DNA of 64,000 nucleotides from FEN-1297 sp964498065 (lineage in GTDB: Bacteria; Bacteroidota; Ignavibacteria; Ignavibacteriales; Ignavibacteriaceae). The notes under the pieces were generated by a model. It was not told the DNA's origin, made no database searches, and saw nothing but the letters and a program-made list of their open reading frames with translations. Shown piece after piece: positions 34,501 to 43,008 of the stretch; position 1 is the stretch's first letter; each line of letters starts with the position of its first letter. Location: the NCBI GenBank assembly GCA_964498065.1, contig CAZCFZ010000009.1, positions 1-64,000 on the forward strand. The letters are read 5' to 3'. Position numbers and translations under genes: made by a program.

Positions 34501-36187
34501 AATGGCTCAAGGTGCTAAGCCCGGAGAAGGGGGACAGCTTCCGGGATTTAAAGTTGATAAAATTATCGGGAGAATCCGTCATAGTATTCCCGGGGTAACT
34601 TTAATAAGTCCGCCTCCTCATCATGATATTTATTCGATTGAAGATTTAAAGCAGCTCATCTTCGATTTAAAGAATATCAATCCTAAAGCGAGAATCAGCG
34701 TAAAATTGGTATCAGAGGTTGGCGTTGGAACTATTGCTGCCGGTGTTGCGAAAGCTCATGCAGACCATATATTAATAAGCGGGCACGATGGAGGTACAGG
34801 CGCCAGCCCTATTTCATCAATTCAATATGCCGGCACACCCTGGGAATTAGGATTAAGTGAAACCCACCAGACTTTGGTGCTTAACGGTTTAAGGGACAGA
34901 GTGTACTTGGCAACAGACGGGCAGCTTAAAACCGGACGCGATGTTGTAATTGCCGCTTTATTGGGAGCTGAAGAATTCGGATTTGCTACAGCACCTTTGG
35001 TTACACAAGGCTGCATATTGATGAGGAAATGCCACCTAAATACTTGCCCGGTTGGTGTTGCAACTCAAGATCCCGAATTGCGAAAGAAATTTGCAGGAAA
35101 ACCTGAGTATTTGGTAAACTTCATGTTTTTCATTGCCGAAGAAGTCAGAGAGATGATGGCTGCAATGGGCTTTAAAACTTTCAGTGAAATGATTGGCCAG
35201 ACTGAAAAAATAATACCGATACGTTTGAATGACCATTGGAAGGCAAGAGGTATTGATTTAACAAAACCGCTGTTCAAACAAACACCGTTATACGAAACTA
35301 ATCAATATAGGACAAGAGATCAAAACCACGGACTTGAGAATCAATTGGACCATGAGTTTATCGAGCTTGCAAAACCGGCATTGGAAGATGGAACACCGGT
35401 AAAAATAAAAATGAAAATAAGAAACGTCAACCGCACTGTCGGTACAATGTTATCAAGCGAAATAGCAAGACGGTTCGGTGAAGAAGGTTTACCGGAAGGA
35501 ACTATTAGGATTAAATTGAGAGGAACGGCCGGGCAAAGCTTTGGAGCATTTTTAGCAAAAGGAATAGAATTGAATTTGACAGGAGAATCAAATGATTATA
35601 CCGGTAAAGGATTATCCGGCGGAAGATTAATTGTAAAAGTTCCACCTGAGGTAGATTTTGACCCGGCTGAAAATATTATTATTGGAAATACTTGTTTATA
35701 CGGCGCTACAAGCGGAGAAGCTTATATAAACGGCGTAGCGGGAGAAAGATTTGGCGTTCGTAATTCAGGTGCATATGCTGTAATTGAAGGTGTGGGTGAT
35801 CATGGATGTGAATACATGACCGGCGGCAGAGTGGTGATACTAGGTGTTACAGGCAGAAATTTTGCAGCAGGCATGTCCGGCGGAATCGCTTACATTTGGG
35901 ATCCTAAAAAAGATGCTAATAAATATATAAATCATGATATGGTTGATGTGGAATATTTAATTTATGATGAAGATATTGCAGAAGTTCATCAAATGGTTAA
36001 GAACCATTATGAATATACCGGATCTAAAAGAGCAGAATTTATATTAAATAATTGGAGCCAGGAGAAAGATAACTTTTGGAAAATAATTCCGGGCGAATAT
36101 AAGAAAGCATTGGCAATTTTGGCCAAAGAAAAAGAAACCGTTAAAATAAAAGATGAAAATGAATTGTCGGAGGTACAGCATGGGTAA
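31598..36187 (+). CDS. gltB: Glutamate synthase, large (alpha) subunit
   Basis: Transfers glutamine's amide to 2-oxoglutarate, giving two glutamates. The 1529-residue chain starts with a GTG, with AAAGGAG 6 bases upstream. A 30-residue propeptide precedes the nucleophilic cysteine in HDACGMGF (C31). The amidotransferase domain is followed by the FMN-binding synthase domain (ISGHDGGTGASPIS) with the 3Fe-4S cluster motif in CILMRKCHLNTCPVG (C-x5-C-x4-C), and a C-terminal beta-helix GXGXG domain. It overlaps gltD by 8 bases. Confidence 0.96.
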   Translation: MVFNPDILNKNLNMPVKTKGMYNPLFEHDACGMGFVADVKGRKSRSIIDKGLDILKNLEHRGAVGADPLTGDGAGILIQMPDEFIGKIAFENKIKLPVEGRYGVGMLFLPQNPILRKAAENIVEKIVIDENQKFLGWRDVPVDPTVPGKGAQNTQPFIRQCFVGAGKKIDSQEEFERKLYLIRRIIDHRIRLELKCDRSKYYVPSFSSKVLIYKGMLLADQIVKFYKDLSDPDMKSAMAMIHMRFSTNTFPTWDLAHPFRMIAHNGEINTLRGNKNWMAARQEVMESPYYGKDLKRMLPIIMDGQSDSATFDSVLELLVMGGRSLPHAMMMLIPEAWSKNDLMDPDRRAFYEYHATMMEPWDGPAAVVFTDGSIIGATLDRNGLRPSRYVITKDDLVVLTSEAGTYSVDATNVARKGKLQPGKMFILDLKQGRIIDDEEVKKEIVTQKPYQKWINENMIKMTHLPTPDHIYNADFSTLHMRQRIFGYTKEDLFHVMLPMAANGYEAIGSMGSDAALAVLSDKPQMLFRYFKQLFAQVTNPPIDAIREELVMELTTYIGPEQNLLAETPLHAHRLELEHPLLSNSQLEKIRHIAKGHFKSITIPLLFNPQVRHNMRERLDQICTEAVEAVKSGISLIILSDKGLDRNCAAIPSLLATSGVHHALLRAGLRTRTGIIVESGEPREVHHFALLCGYGANAINPYMAYETIAYLTEKGFLPDVKDYKAAKSNFVKAVSKGLFKIFSKMGISTLQSYCGAQIFEAVGLDSEIVENYFTGTPTKIEGLSLEMLEEETIKRHSHALDPQIDQSTLDVGGLYQYRIDGEKHLWNPLTISKLQLSTQREDYKTFKEYTSLINIQNKKRVTLRSLYELDTSGNKIPIEEVEPASEIVKRFSTGAMSFGSISWEAHTSLAIAMNRIGGKSNTGEGGEDSKRFLAMSNGDSMRSAIKQVASARFGVTANYLVNADELQIKMAQGAKPGEGGQLPGFKVDKIIGRIRHSIPGVTLISPPPHHDIYSIEDLKQLIFDLKNINPKARISVKLVSEVGVGTIAAGVAKAHADHILISGHDGGTGASPISSIQYAGTPWELGLSETHQTLVLNGLRDRVYLATDGQLKTGRDVVIAALLGAEEFGFATAPLVTQGCILMRKCHLNTCPVGVATQDPELRKKFAGKPEYLVNFMFFIAEEVREMMAAMGFKTFSEMIGQTEKIIPIRLNDHWKARGIDLTKPLFKQTPLYETNQYRTRDQNHGLENQLDHEFIELAKPALEDGTPVKIKMKIRNVNRTVGTMLSSEIARRFGEEGLPEGTIRIKLRGTAGQSFGAFLAKGIELNLTGESNDYTGKGLSGGRLIVKVPPEVDFDPAENIIIGNTCLYGATSGEAYINGVAGERFGVRNSGAYAVIEGVGDHGCEYMTGGRVVILGVTGRNFAAGMSGGIAYIWDPKKDANKYINHDMVDVEYLIYDEDIAEVHQMVKNHYEYTGSKRAEFILNNWSQEKDNFWKIIPGEYKKALAILAKEKETVKIKDENELSEVQHG

Positions 36188-37640
36188 ACCATCCGGGTTT
36201 AAGGAATATAAAAGAGAATCTTTGGAACATTTACCTATTGAAGAGCGGGTTAAAAATTTTAATGAGTTCGAAAAAAGATTTCATAGAGCGGAAGCCAAAA
36301 TTCAGGGTGCGCGCTGTATGGACTGCGGAATTCCGTTTTGTCACGGCGATACCGGCTGTCCTGTTCAAAATTATATACCTGAATGGAATGATCTTGTTTA
36401 TAAAAATCATTGGCAAGAGGCTCTGGAAAATCTTTTATCAACCAACAATTTCCCGGAATTTACCGGAAGACTTTGTCCGGCACCATGCGAAACTGCCTGT
36501 ACACTTGGAATAAATGAACAGCCTGTTTCTATTAAAGCGATAGAGAGAACGATTATTGATAAAGGCTGGGAAGAAGGCTGGGTTAAACCAAGGATGCCTC
36601 ATTTCCTATCCGGTAAAAAAGTTGCGGTTGTCGGATCGGGTCCTGCAGGTTTGGCCGCTGCACAGCAGCTTTGCAGAGCAGGACACTCGGTGACTGTTTT
36701 TGAAAAGAATGATCGTCTTGGAGGATTATTGCGTTATGGTATTCCGGATTTTAAATTAGATAAAAAGATAATTGATCGTAGAATTGAACAAATGGGAATT
36801 GAAGGAGTCGAATTTAAAACCAGTGTTAACATCGGCTTTGATATTCCGGTAAAACAACTTATTGATCAATTTGATGCTGTTGTTTTAGCAGGCGGCTCGG
36901 AAAAACCTAGAGATATTTCTATCCCCGGGCGAGGATTAAAAGGAATTCATTTCGCAATGGAATTCTTGCCGCAGCAAAATAAAGTGAATGCAGGTGATAA
37001 AGTTCCGGATCAAATTACGGCAAAAGATAAGGATGTTGTAATTATCGGGGGAGGGGATACAGGCTCAGATTGTGTAGGAACTTCAAATCGCCAGAGAGCT
37101 AAATCCGTAACTCAAATTGAACTGCTGCCGGTTCCTCCTAATGAAAGACCGTTCAATACGCCGTGGCCATACTGGCCCATGATATTAAGAACTTCTTCAA
37201 GTCATGAAGAAGGCGTAGATAGAATGTGGAGCATAAATACAAAATCTTTTTTCGGTAATAATAAAGGTGAAGTTGCCGGATTGAATTGTAATAAAATACA
37301 ATTTAAAGACGGTAAGATAATTGATATACCCGGAACCGAATTTAAATTGAAAGCCGATTTGGTTTTAATAGCCGCAGGTTTTGTTCATCCTTTGCATAAA
37401 GGAATGATAAACGAATTGAAAGATGTTGGTTTGGAACTCGATCAGCGGGGAAATGTGAAAGCTGATTTTGGTGATGATGATAATGCTCACGCAACAAATG
37501 TTAACAAAGTATTTGTTTGCGGTGATATGAGACGCGGACAATCACTTATTGTTTGGGCAATATCCGAGGGCAGAAAATGTGCTGCTGCTGTCCACAAAAA
37601 TTTAATGCAGGAAAATATTATAGAAGAAACTATAGGATAG
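36180..37640 (+). CDS. gltD: Glutamate synthase, small (beta) subunit
   Basis: NADPH-oxidising flavoprotein partner of GltB. The 486-residue product has N-terminal cysteine clusters for 4Fe-4S centres (CMDCGIPFCHGDTGCP), the FAD motif VAVVGSGPAGLAAAQQL and the NADPH motif VVIIGGGDTGSDCVG. The ATG at 36180 was chosen, rather than the frame opening 27 bases earlier, because GGAGG lies 6 bases before it and the protein then begins MGKPSGFKEYKRE as in other GltD proteins. Overlaps the end of gltB. Confidence 0.95.
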   Translation: MGKPSGFKEYKRESLEHLPIEERVKNFNEFEKRFHRAEAKIQGARCMDCGIPFCHGDTGCPVQNYIPEWNDLVYKNHWQEALENLLSTNNFPEFTGRLCPAPCETACTLGINEQPVSIKAIERTIIDKGWEEGWVKPRMPHFLSGKKVAVVGSGPAGLAAAQQLCRAGHSVTVFEKNDRLGGLLRYGIPDFKLDKKIIDRRIEQMGIEGVEFKTSVNIGFDIPVKQLIDQFDAVVLAGGSEKPRDISIPGRGLKGIHFAMEFLPQQNKVNAGDKVPDQITAKDKDVVIIGGGDTGSDCVGTSNRQRAKSVTQIELLPVPPNERPFNTPWPYWPMILRTSSSHEEGVDRMWSINTKSFFGNNKGEVAGLNCNKIQFKDGKIIDIPGTEFKLKADLVLIAAGFVHPLHKGMINELKDVGLELDQRGNVKADFGDDDNAHATNVNKVFVCGDMRRGQSLIVWAISEGRKCAAAVHKNLMQENIIEETIG

Positions 37641-37977
37641 TAAATTTTCATTCTAAAACAATAATTATTTGTTTCGGTAGTTTCCAGGCTATGTAGTTAT
37701 AAAATTATTAGAGCTAATAAATTATTGCACTTGTTAAATTATTTTAATAATTATTCATAAAAGGAAGAGTTTCACATATTATAATTCTTTTAAATAGAAT
37801 TGAATTTTCTAATTTTTTAATAGTGTGATATGAAAAATACCCTATTATTTTCCCCCTACATCACACTAAAATTAATCATAAAAGGCTATATTATATTTGC
37901 ATATCACTATGAATTATGATCTTTTTAGATCCGATTTATTTTGTTTGTAGTTTGTAAAAATTTGTAAATAGAAATGC
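37641..37977. repeat. Spacer with a 9-bp inverted repeat (37821-37868)
   Basis: A 337-bp gene-free stretch after gltD. TAGTGTGAT and ATCACACTA are perfectly complementary about 30 bases apart; the loop contains CCCTATTATTTTCCCCC. No terminator-like U-run directly follows on either strand. It could be an operator or RNA structure for the GT9 gene downstream; nothing further is visible. Confidence 0.4.
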
Positions 37978-39330
37978 TTGATAAGGATTAGTTTGAATAA
38001 GGAAACGCAATTTAGAAGATTTTTTAAATTGACCAGTCTTCTGACTGATTATTACCCTCGATCGGGGGCTCAATTTCTGAATATTTTTTTACATGTTTTA
38101 TTGGGTAATAAGATTCTCTTAAATTCTCTTGCTGCTCAATCAAAACAAAGTTTAAAAAAAGTAAAGGGATTTTATAAATTCCTTGTAATCGGTGATTTGA
38201 ATATCGGCGATGCCGTAATTTCCATAAGTGCAATTTCCGCTTTAAAAGAAATCTTTCCGAATGCGCAATTAGAATTAGTAGTTAAAAAAGTTGCCAAAAA
38301 CCTTATTCTAGGTAATCCCGATATATCCAAATTATATCCGATTTATGTAGGAGCTCCAAATCCGACTGAGAGAGATCTGATTGAGTTAAAAAAGATTATT
38401 AATTCCAATAAGTATGATTTAATTATTAATTTCAGCCCAATGATCAACAGTAAGGTTTTAGGGAAAAGAAATGTTCTTAACTACACAATGATGGCTGCCC
38501 AGCTTGTAAGAGACGAACAATTTAATAATGTAATCAATCATATAAATTATCAAAGCTATTATTTCATAGGGAAAATTTTCAATAATTATTTACCGTCTTA
38601 TTTCGGCAGCGGGTTTAAAGGATCAAAAATATATCTTCCTGATGAAGCAATAGAGTCTGCGAGAGCATTTTTATTGAAAAATGATGTAACAGATGATTAC
38701 CCGGTTATTATGTTTAATCCGGATGCTTCGGCAAAATATACAAGAATCCCGTTCGAAATCCAGGTTAGTCTGCTTAATAAATTTATAGATTCTAATTTTA
38801 TTGTTTTGTTGGGAGCCGGTCATGTAGAGAAGTTAATTGAATATAAGCTTATAAATTCATTACCTGCAGGTAGAAGGGAAAAGGTAATTATAGTACCAGC
38901 CACCATGGAGCTTGATTCCTATTGTGCATTGATAGACTTTTCAGATATTTATTTTTCGGGCGATACCGGTCCTCTTCACTTAGCCGCAGCAAGAAAATAT
39001 TCCCGGAGTACAGGTAAAAGTTTAAGAAATAAAACTGCCGTATTTTCTATATTCGGTGCAACACCGCCTCGTATTTATGGTTATGATTCCAACATGGAAG
39101 GATATTTTGCTGCAAATCAGGATGCACCTTCTAAAATTTTTATTGCTTCCAGTCCCTGCAGAAATATTACATGCATTGATAAATTGGGGAAAACCTGTAA
39201 AGAAGTTCGATGCTTTCAATCCCTTAATGCCGATAGGATTGTTGCCGAAACAATACTATATTTAAATAGTCTAAGAAAAAATAAAATTGAAAAGAAAGAA
39301 ATCTTGAATCAGAAAAAAATTGTGGCCTAG
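37978..39330 (+). CDS. Glycosyltransferase family 9 (heptosyltransferase-like)
   Basis: Likely adds a sugar, perhaps heptose, to the lipopolysaccharide core on the cytoplasmic side. The 450-residue product has the N-terminal GT9 motif VIGDLNIGDAVISISAI and the C-terminal nucleotide-sugar-binding FSGDTGPLHLAAA. About 60 residues precede the first motif, longer than in WaaC/WaaF. Start is uncertain: TTG at 37978, or TTG at 37993 with AAGGATT upstream. The substrate is not determinable here. A LysE-type exporter follows 17 bp later. Confidence 0.82.
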   Translation: MIRISLNKETQFRRFFKLTSLLTDYYPRSGAQFLNIFLHVLLGNKILLNSLAAQSKQSLKKVKGFYKFLVIGDLNIGDAVISISAISALKEIFPNAQLELVVKKVAKNLILGNPDISKLYPIYVGAPNPTERDLIELKKIINSNKYDLIINFSPMINSKVLGKRNVLNYTMMAAQLVRDEQFNNVINHINYQSYYFIGKIFNNYLPSYFGSGFKGSKIYLPDEAIESARAFLLKNDVTDDYPVIMFNPDASAKYTRIPFEIQVSLLNKFIDSNFIVLLGAGHVEKLIEYKLINSLPAGRREKVIIVPATMELDSYCALIDFSDIYFSGDTGPLHLAAARKYSRSTGKSLRNKTAVFSIFGATPPRIYGYDSNMEGYFAANQDAPSKIFIASSPCRNITCIDKLGKTCKEVRCFQSLNADRIVAETILYLNSLRKNKIEKKEILNQKKIVA

Positions 39331-39347
39331 TTCCGGCAAAGGGAAAA

Positions 39348-39989
39348 ATGAACTTATTCTTATTTTTACTTATTACTTACATAATGGGGTTCTTTACAGC
39401 AATTCCTATCGGTGCTACTCAAATAGAAATAGCAAAACGTTCTTTAAATAATCACCTGCGTGCTGCATATATGGTTGCTGCAGGCTCTGTCAGTTCGGAC
39501 GTTATGTACGGTTTCATCGCGCTGTTTGGGGTTGCACCTTTTTTAAAAGAAAAAATAGTTGTAGCTGTTTTTGGTCTGGTTGCAACTGTTATACTCTGGC
39601 TTCTAGCGTATTTTACTTTTCGAGACGGTGCTAAAACAAATATGTTAGAATTAAGTCATTCTACGCTAAAGAGTAAAAGAATTGCCTATGTTACGGGTTT
39701 CACTCTGGCAGTTACCAATCCCATGATGATCGTCTGGTGGCTTATTGGGGTAAGGATAATAAAGGACTTCGGGCTTGTTACCGATTTTAGTGCTAAAATA
39801 TCCGTGATGTTTTTAATTGCCGGCGGACTTGGATTAGCATCGTATTTATTTCTTTTATCTAATATGCTGCACTGGGCAAAAAAGTTTATTTCCAACGAAA
39901 TAATGAAAAAAGTAAATTACGGATTAGGCGTTGTTCTTGTGCTGTTATCCTTTTACTTTTTGATTAGCTCCTTACATGCTTTAATATAA
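39348..39989 (+). CDS. LysE-family membrane transporter
   Basis: A 213-residue protein with about six predicted membrane helices. The N-terminal MGFFTAIPIGATQIEIAKRS with its conserved proline/glycine in the first helix, and the mid-chain TNPMMIVWW, are LysE/RhtB family signatures. Such proteins export amino acids or related small molecules. It lies 17 bp after the GT9 gene, in the same direction. The substrate is unknown. Confidence 0.82.
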   Translation: MNLFLFLLITYIMGFFTAIPIGATQIEIAKRSLNNHLRAAYMVAAGSVSSDVMYGFIALFGVAPFLKEKIVVAVFGLVATVILWLLAYFTFRDGAKTNMLELSHSTLKSKRIAYVTGFTLAVTNPMMIVWWLIGVRIIKDFGLVTDFSAKISVMFLIAGGLGLASYLFLLSNMLHWAKKFISNEIMKKVNYGLGVVLVLLSFYFLISSLHALI

Positions 39990-40182
39990 TTTTGCATTTA
40001 GTCGGTAAATAATAATCCTAAAAAGCGCAGCAACCATTTCGTTAGCTGACTTACATAAGACTTTAACCAGAGTAACTAACTTTAAAATCTCTAAAAATGC
40101 CGAATGCGGGATAGCTGTCGGCTTAAAATGCTGTGTGAAGTAATTACTATATTTAATTTAAAAAAGTAACAGAAGGTGTTCT
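39990..40182. other. Spacer beside PNPOx relic
   Basis: No gene seen. Together with 40676-40923 it brackets the decayed PNPOx-like gene, giving a 930-bp stretch without an intact gene. Confidence 0.35.
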
Positions 40183-40675
40183 TCATGTTTTCTTGTTGCT
40201 AAAAATACCATGTTTATAATCTAGTACTTCAAGTTTCTTTGGTATCACTTTAATGAGCAAATAGTTTTCTTTTCTATCTTTGTAAAACATAGACCATTTA
40301 TCCTCCCATAGACTATCTTTTTTACTTTGATCATTAACAAAACCATCAGTTCCAATGAGCGATACATAACCTTCTTCTTTATTACCGGTATAATAAAGAG
40401 TTACCTTTGGATTACTTCGAATTTCATTTACTTTTCGACTTTTAGGATTCGTACCAAGCTAAACAACTCGATTTATATCCGGTTGAATTGGATCCATTGT
40501 TCATGAATGGGGATAACCTGCACTATCAATCCTAATCAATGAACAAAATCCCACTTTTTTATATATCATCGTGCTACAGATAAAAGTGTATCATGTTCGA
40601 AACTTGACAATTTTATATTTTGAGAATAAATATTTCCATTTGGCAGGTAAACAAAACAATAAATAAGAACATCAG
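40183..40675 (-). pseudogene. Decayed secreted PNPOx-like (flavin split-barrel) gene
   Basis: Minus-strand translation recovers a pyridoxamine-phosphate-oxidase-like protein in pieces. A signal-peptide-like piece FLFIVLFTC is followed, after a frame change, by SFEHDTLLSVAR; another frame change leads to KKVGFCSLIRIDSAGYPHS. A TGA (40501-40503) then stands where arginine is usual before TMDPIQPD. A TAG (40459-40461) replaces the tryptophan of WLGTNPKSRK. Intact sequence follows (VTLYYTGNKEEGYVSLIGTD ...) to a stop at 40183. Two nonsense codons and two frameshifts mean it is dead. Family: general stress FMN/PNPOx-like split-barrel proteins. Confidence 0.8.
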
Positions 40676-40923
40676 AAAGAAAAAATATTTAATAAATGAA
40701 TTTATTATTACCTTCTATTTCTTAGTTATTTTTTAGGAATCGGAATATTGACTCATTTCAATTAATAATATTGATATTTTGTTTATTGTATATCGATCAT
40801 GCATTTAAGCTGAAGTACAGTTTACCATATAATTAATTTAACTCCGTTGAACAAGAAACTTTATGCAAAACAACTACTTTAAAAATCTTTCGGTCGTGAG
40901 ACAACAATTAAAAAAATATAATT

Positions 40924-42162
40924 TTAATTAATTTGGTTTTTGTCGGCTGTTGCCGGCTCTAACCTGTTTACCCATAAATAAACTGAAATAAATAATATTG
41001 CCCCTATAACAGGCATAATAGTTTCTGCCATCAGCATTCCCGTTGCACTCCATTTGTTATGTGCCCATTCATCGACAAATATCATTAAATAAATAGGAAT
41101 GTTTGAAAGGGCTGCAAATACGTTGTACTTTGTTGCCGCTCCAATCTTTCCGATGGCTTCCAAAACAAACGCACTAAAACCGGCAAAAGCTAAACCAATT
41201 GTTATTGCATAAACTGAAGTCCATATAATAAACATCAACTGTGTCCGGGGACTAAGCGCCATTGAGAGTGCACAGGCCCCCTCTAGTAAGCCGAATAAAA
41301 TATACGCTTTTTTTCTATCCATCAGATCACATATCCATCCTCCAAGTAAACATCCGATTGCTGAAGAAACACCGCCTACTACTCCTATTGCAAGTGCCAC
41401 TGCGTCAGGAGAAGCATTCCAATCTTTGGAAATAGATGACCATAAATTCGATGCTGCACCGGATCCGATAGGCAGAAAACATAGAATTAATACTAAAAAT
41501 CCGGCCCGTGATTTAATAAGAATCCAGATATCCTTAACAAGGCTGCCTACAGTTTTAAGGTAATTTTCTTCTCTCTTAAATGGTGTGGGTTCCTTTAGTA
41601 AAAGTAAGCCTATCCCGCATAATAAACATATAAAAGCAATTATCGCTCCTGAAATCCATTCTACTGATATTCTTTCAGCCAGCCAAATTCCCGCACCTCC
41701 GCCCAAACCGAATCCGCCTAAATTTCCCGCTTGTAACCATCCTCCTGCACGTCCTTTCAATTCATTAGGAACATCCTGTGCAATTAAACTTTCCGTTGTC
41801 ATAGCGATAACCGTATTTGCCAGGCTGGTTAGAAATACTATAACCATTAAAAGTGTTAGAAAATTTGAAGTATGAGGTACAAGACACGTAGCTAAAATGC
41901 CGACTGCAGTACCTATATTCGCAATACTATACCACTTTTTAACCGTAATAGTAGTATCTACAAGAGGGGCCCAAAGAAATTTTAGAATGTTCGGTATGAA
42001 AGGAAGGGAGACTATTGAGGCAACACCGGCTAACGAAACTCCTGCATTTGTTAATAAAAATCCCAAAGTAACGCTTACATAACCCTGGAAAACTCCAAAC
42101 GGCAGATATAAGAACATAAAAATACTTGGATGAACATGTTTGGCTAGTTCCGTATCGGACAT
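40924..42162 (-). CDS. AmpG-like MFS (PAT family) transporter
   Basis: A 412-residue protein with about 12 hydrophobic segments. The N-terminal FLYLPFGVFQGYVSVTLGFLL and LKFLWAPLVDTT resemble the peptide-acetyl-CoA transporter / AmpG branch of the major facilitator superfamily, where KFxWxPxVD is conserved. AmpG imports anhydromuropeptides in wall recycling; a different substrate is possible since no recycling gene is nearby. Monocistronic on the minus strand. Confidence 0.75.
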   Translation of the reverse strand: MSDTELAKHVHPSIFMFLYLPFGVFQGYVSVTLGFLLTNAGVSLAGVASIVSLPFIPNILKFLWAPLVDTTITVKKWYSIANIGTAVGILATCLVPHTSNFLTLLMVIVFLTSLANTVIAMTTESLIAQDVPNELKGRAGGWLQAGNLGGFGLGGGAGIWLAERISVEWISGAIIAFICLLCGIGLLLLKEPTPFKREENYLKTVGSLVKDIWILIKSRAGFLVLILCFLPIGSGAASNLWSSISKDWNASPDAVALAIGVVGGVSSAIGCLLGGWICDLMDRKKAYILFGLLEGACALSMALSPRTQLMFIIWTSVYAITIGLAFAGFSAFVLEAIGKIGAATKYNVFAALSNIPIYLMIFVDEWAHNKWSATGMLMAETIMPVIGAILFISVYLWVNRLEPATADKNQIN

Positions 42163-42600
42163 TTTTCAAAAGCTCATGTTATGTTTTATTATTTAAAAGT
42201 GAATTTACCACAATCCGAATGGTAAAAGCAAGTGACAGTTTTGTTAGCATGCGCCCGAATACTTTGCTGCATATAGTCAGGGAAAAGAATAAAGTTGAAC
42301 ACACTGCAATTCCGCTTGGGATGGAATTTTATTAATCACAGAAATAATTTAGTCCCTTTAATTTCTTAAATAAATTCTCGTTTACAAATTTTTTGGTAGA
42401 GCTGTGATCGTTATCCATTATTAAACTAAAATAACAAAAAAGCCTTAACTGTTCTTATTTTTGGAAAGATATGATCTGCCTTAAGTTTAATCTAAATCAA
42501 TTTTCATTACATTCAACTTTAAGTATATTTGCTCTGTATAATTCGTGACTTCAGAACAACAGTTTATCGATAAGATTAGTTTAATTATTGGATTACGGAA
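42163..42600. other. Gene-free spacer, 438 bp
   Basis: Divergent region between the AmpG-like transporter and the thioesterase. A 70-codon plus-strand frame overlaps the transporter start and has no recognisable features. No clear promoter or RNA structure is seen. Confidence 0.4.
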
Positions 42601-43008
42601 ATGTTTAATACTCAAAAAAGAATTAATTTTTACGACTGCGATCCGGCGGGAATTCTCTTCTTCGGAAGAGTGTATGAACTCTGCCATTCTGCTTATGAAG
42701 AACTAATCGACAGCTTTAACTTAAATGAAGATTACTGGACCAATGATAATTATATCGTTCCGATTCTTAAAAGCGAAGCTCAATACCACAAACCAATAAA
42801 ATACGGCGAAACTGTTTCGGTTGAGATAAACGTAACTACTTTAAAATCATCTTCCTTCGAATTGGAATACACATGTAGAAATAAAAACGGGGAAGAATGC
42901 TTTATTGTGAAAACAGTGCATGTATTTGTAAATAAAGCAACCTGGAAAAAAAGCACTATGAATGCTTTGATTCATGACGGATTATTGAATCATTTGAAAG
43001 CTATTTAA
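42601..43008 (+). CDS. Hotdog-fold acyl-CoA thioesterase, possible DHNA-CoA thioesterase
   Basis: A 135-residue 4-hydroxybenzoyl-CoA-thioesterase-type hotdog protein. The active-site segment YDCDPAGILFFGRVYELCHSA has the catalytic aspartate and the following GI(V/L)FFxxY pattern. Its 3' end touches menE's 3' end (4-base overlap, convergent), and the whole menaquinone cluster lies beyond. The best inference is hydrolysis of 1,4-dihydroxy-2-naphthoyl-CoA, the step between MenB and MenA (MenI role). The convergent orientation means it is not in the same transcript. Confidence 0.75.
   Translation: MFNTQKRINFYDCDPAGILFFGRVYELCHSAYEELIDSFNLNEDYWTNDNYIVPILKSEAQYHKPIKYGETVSVEINVTTLKSSSFELEYTCRNKNGEECFIVKTVHVFVNKATWKKSTMNALIHDGLLNHLKAI

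Noticed and set aside
42126..42335. 69-codon plus-strand frame
   Set aside because: Begins inside the opposite-strand transporter start region and shows no recognisable domain; probably chance.
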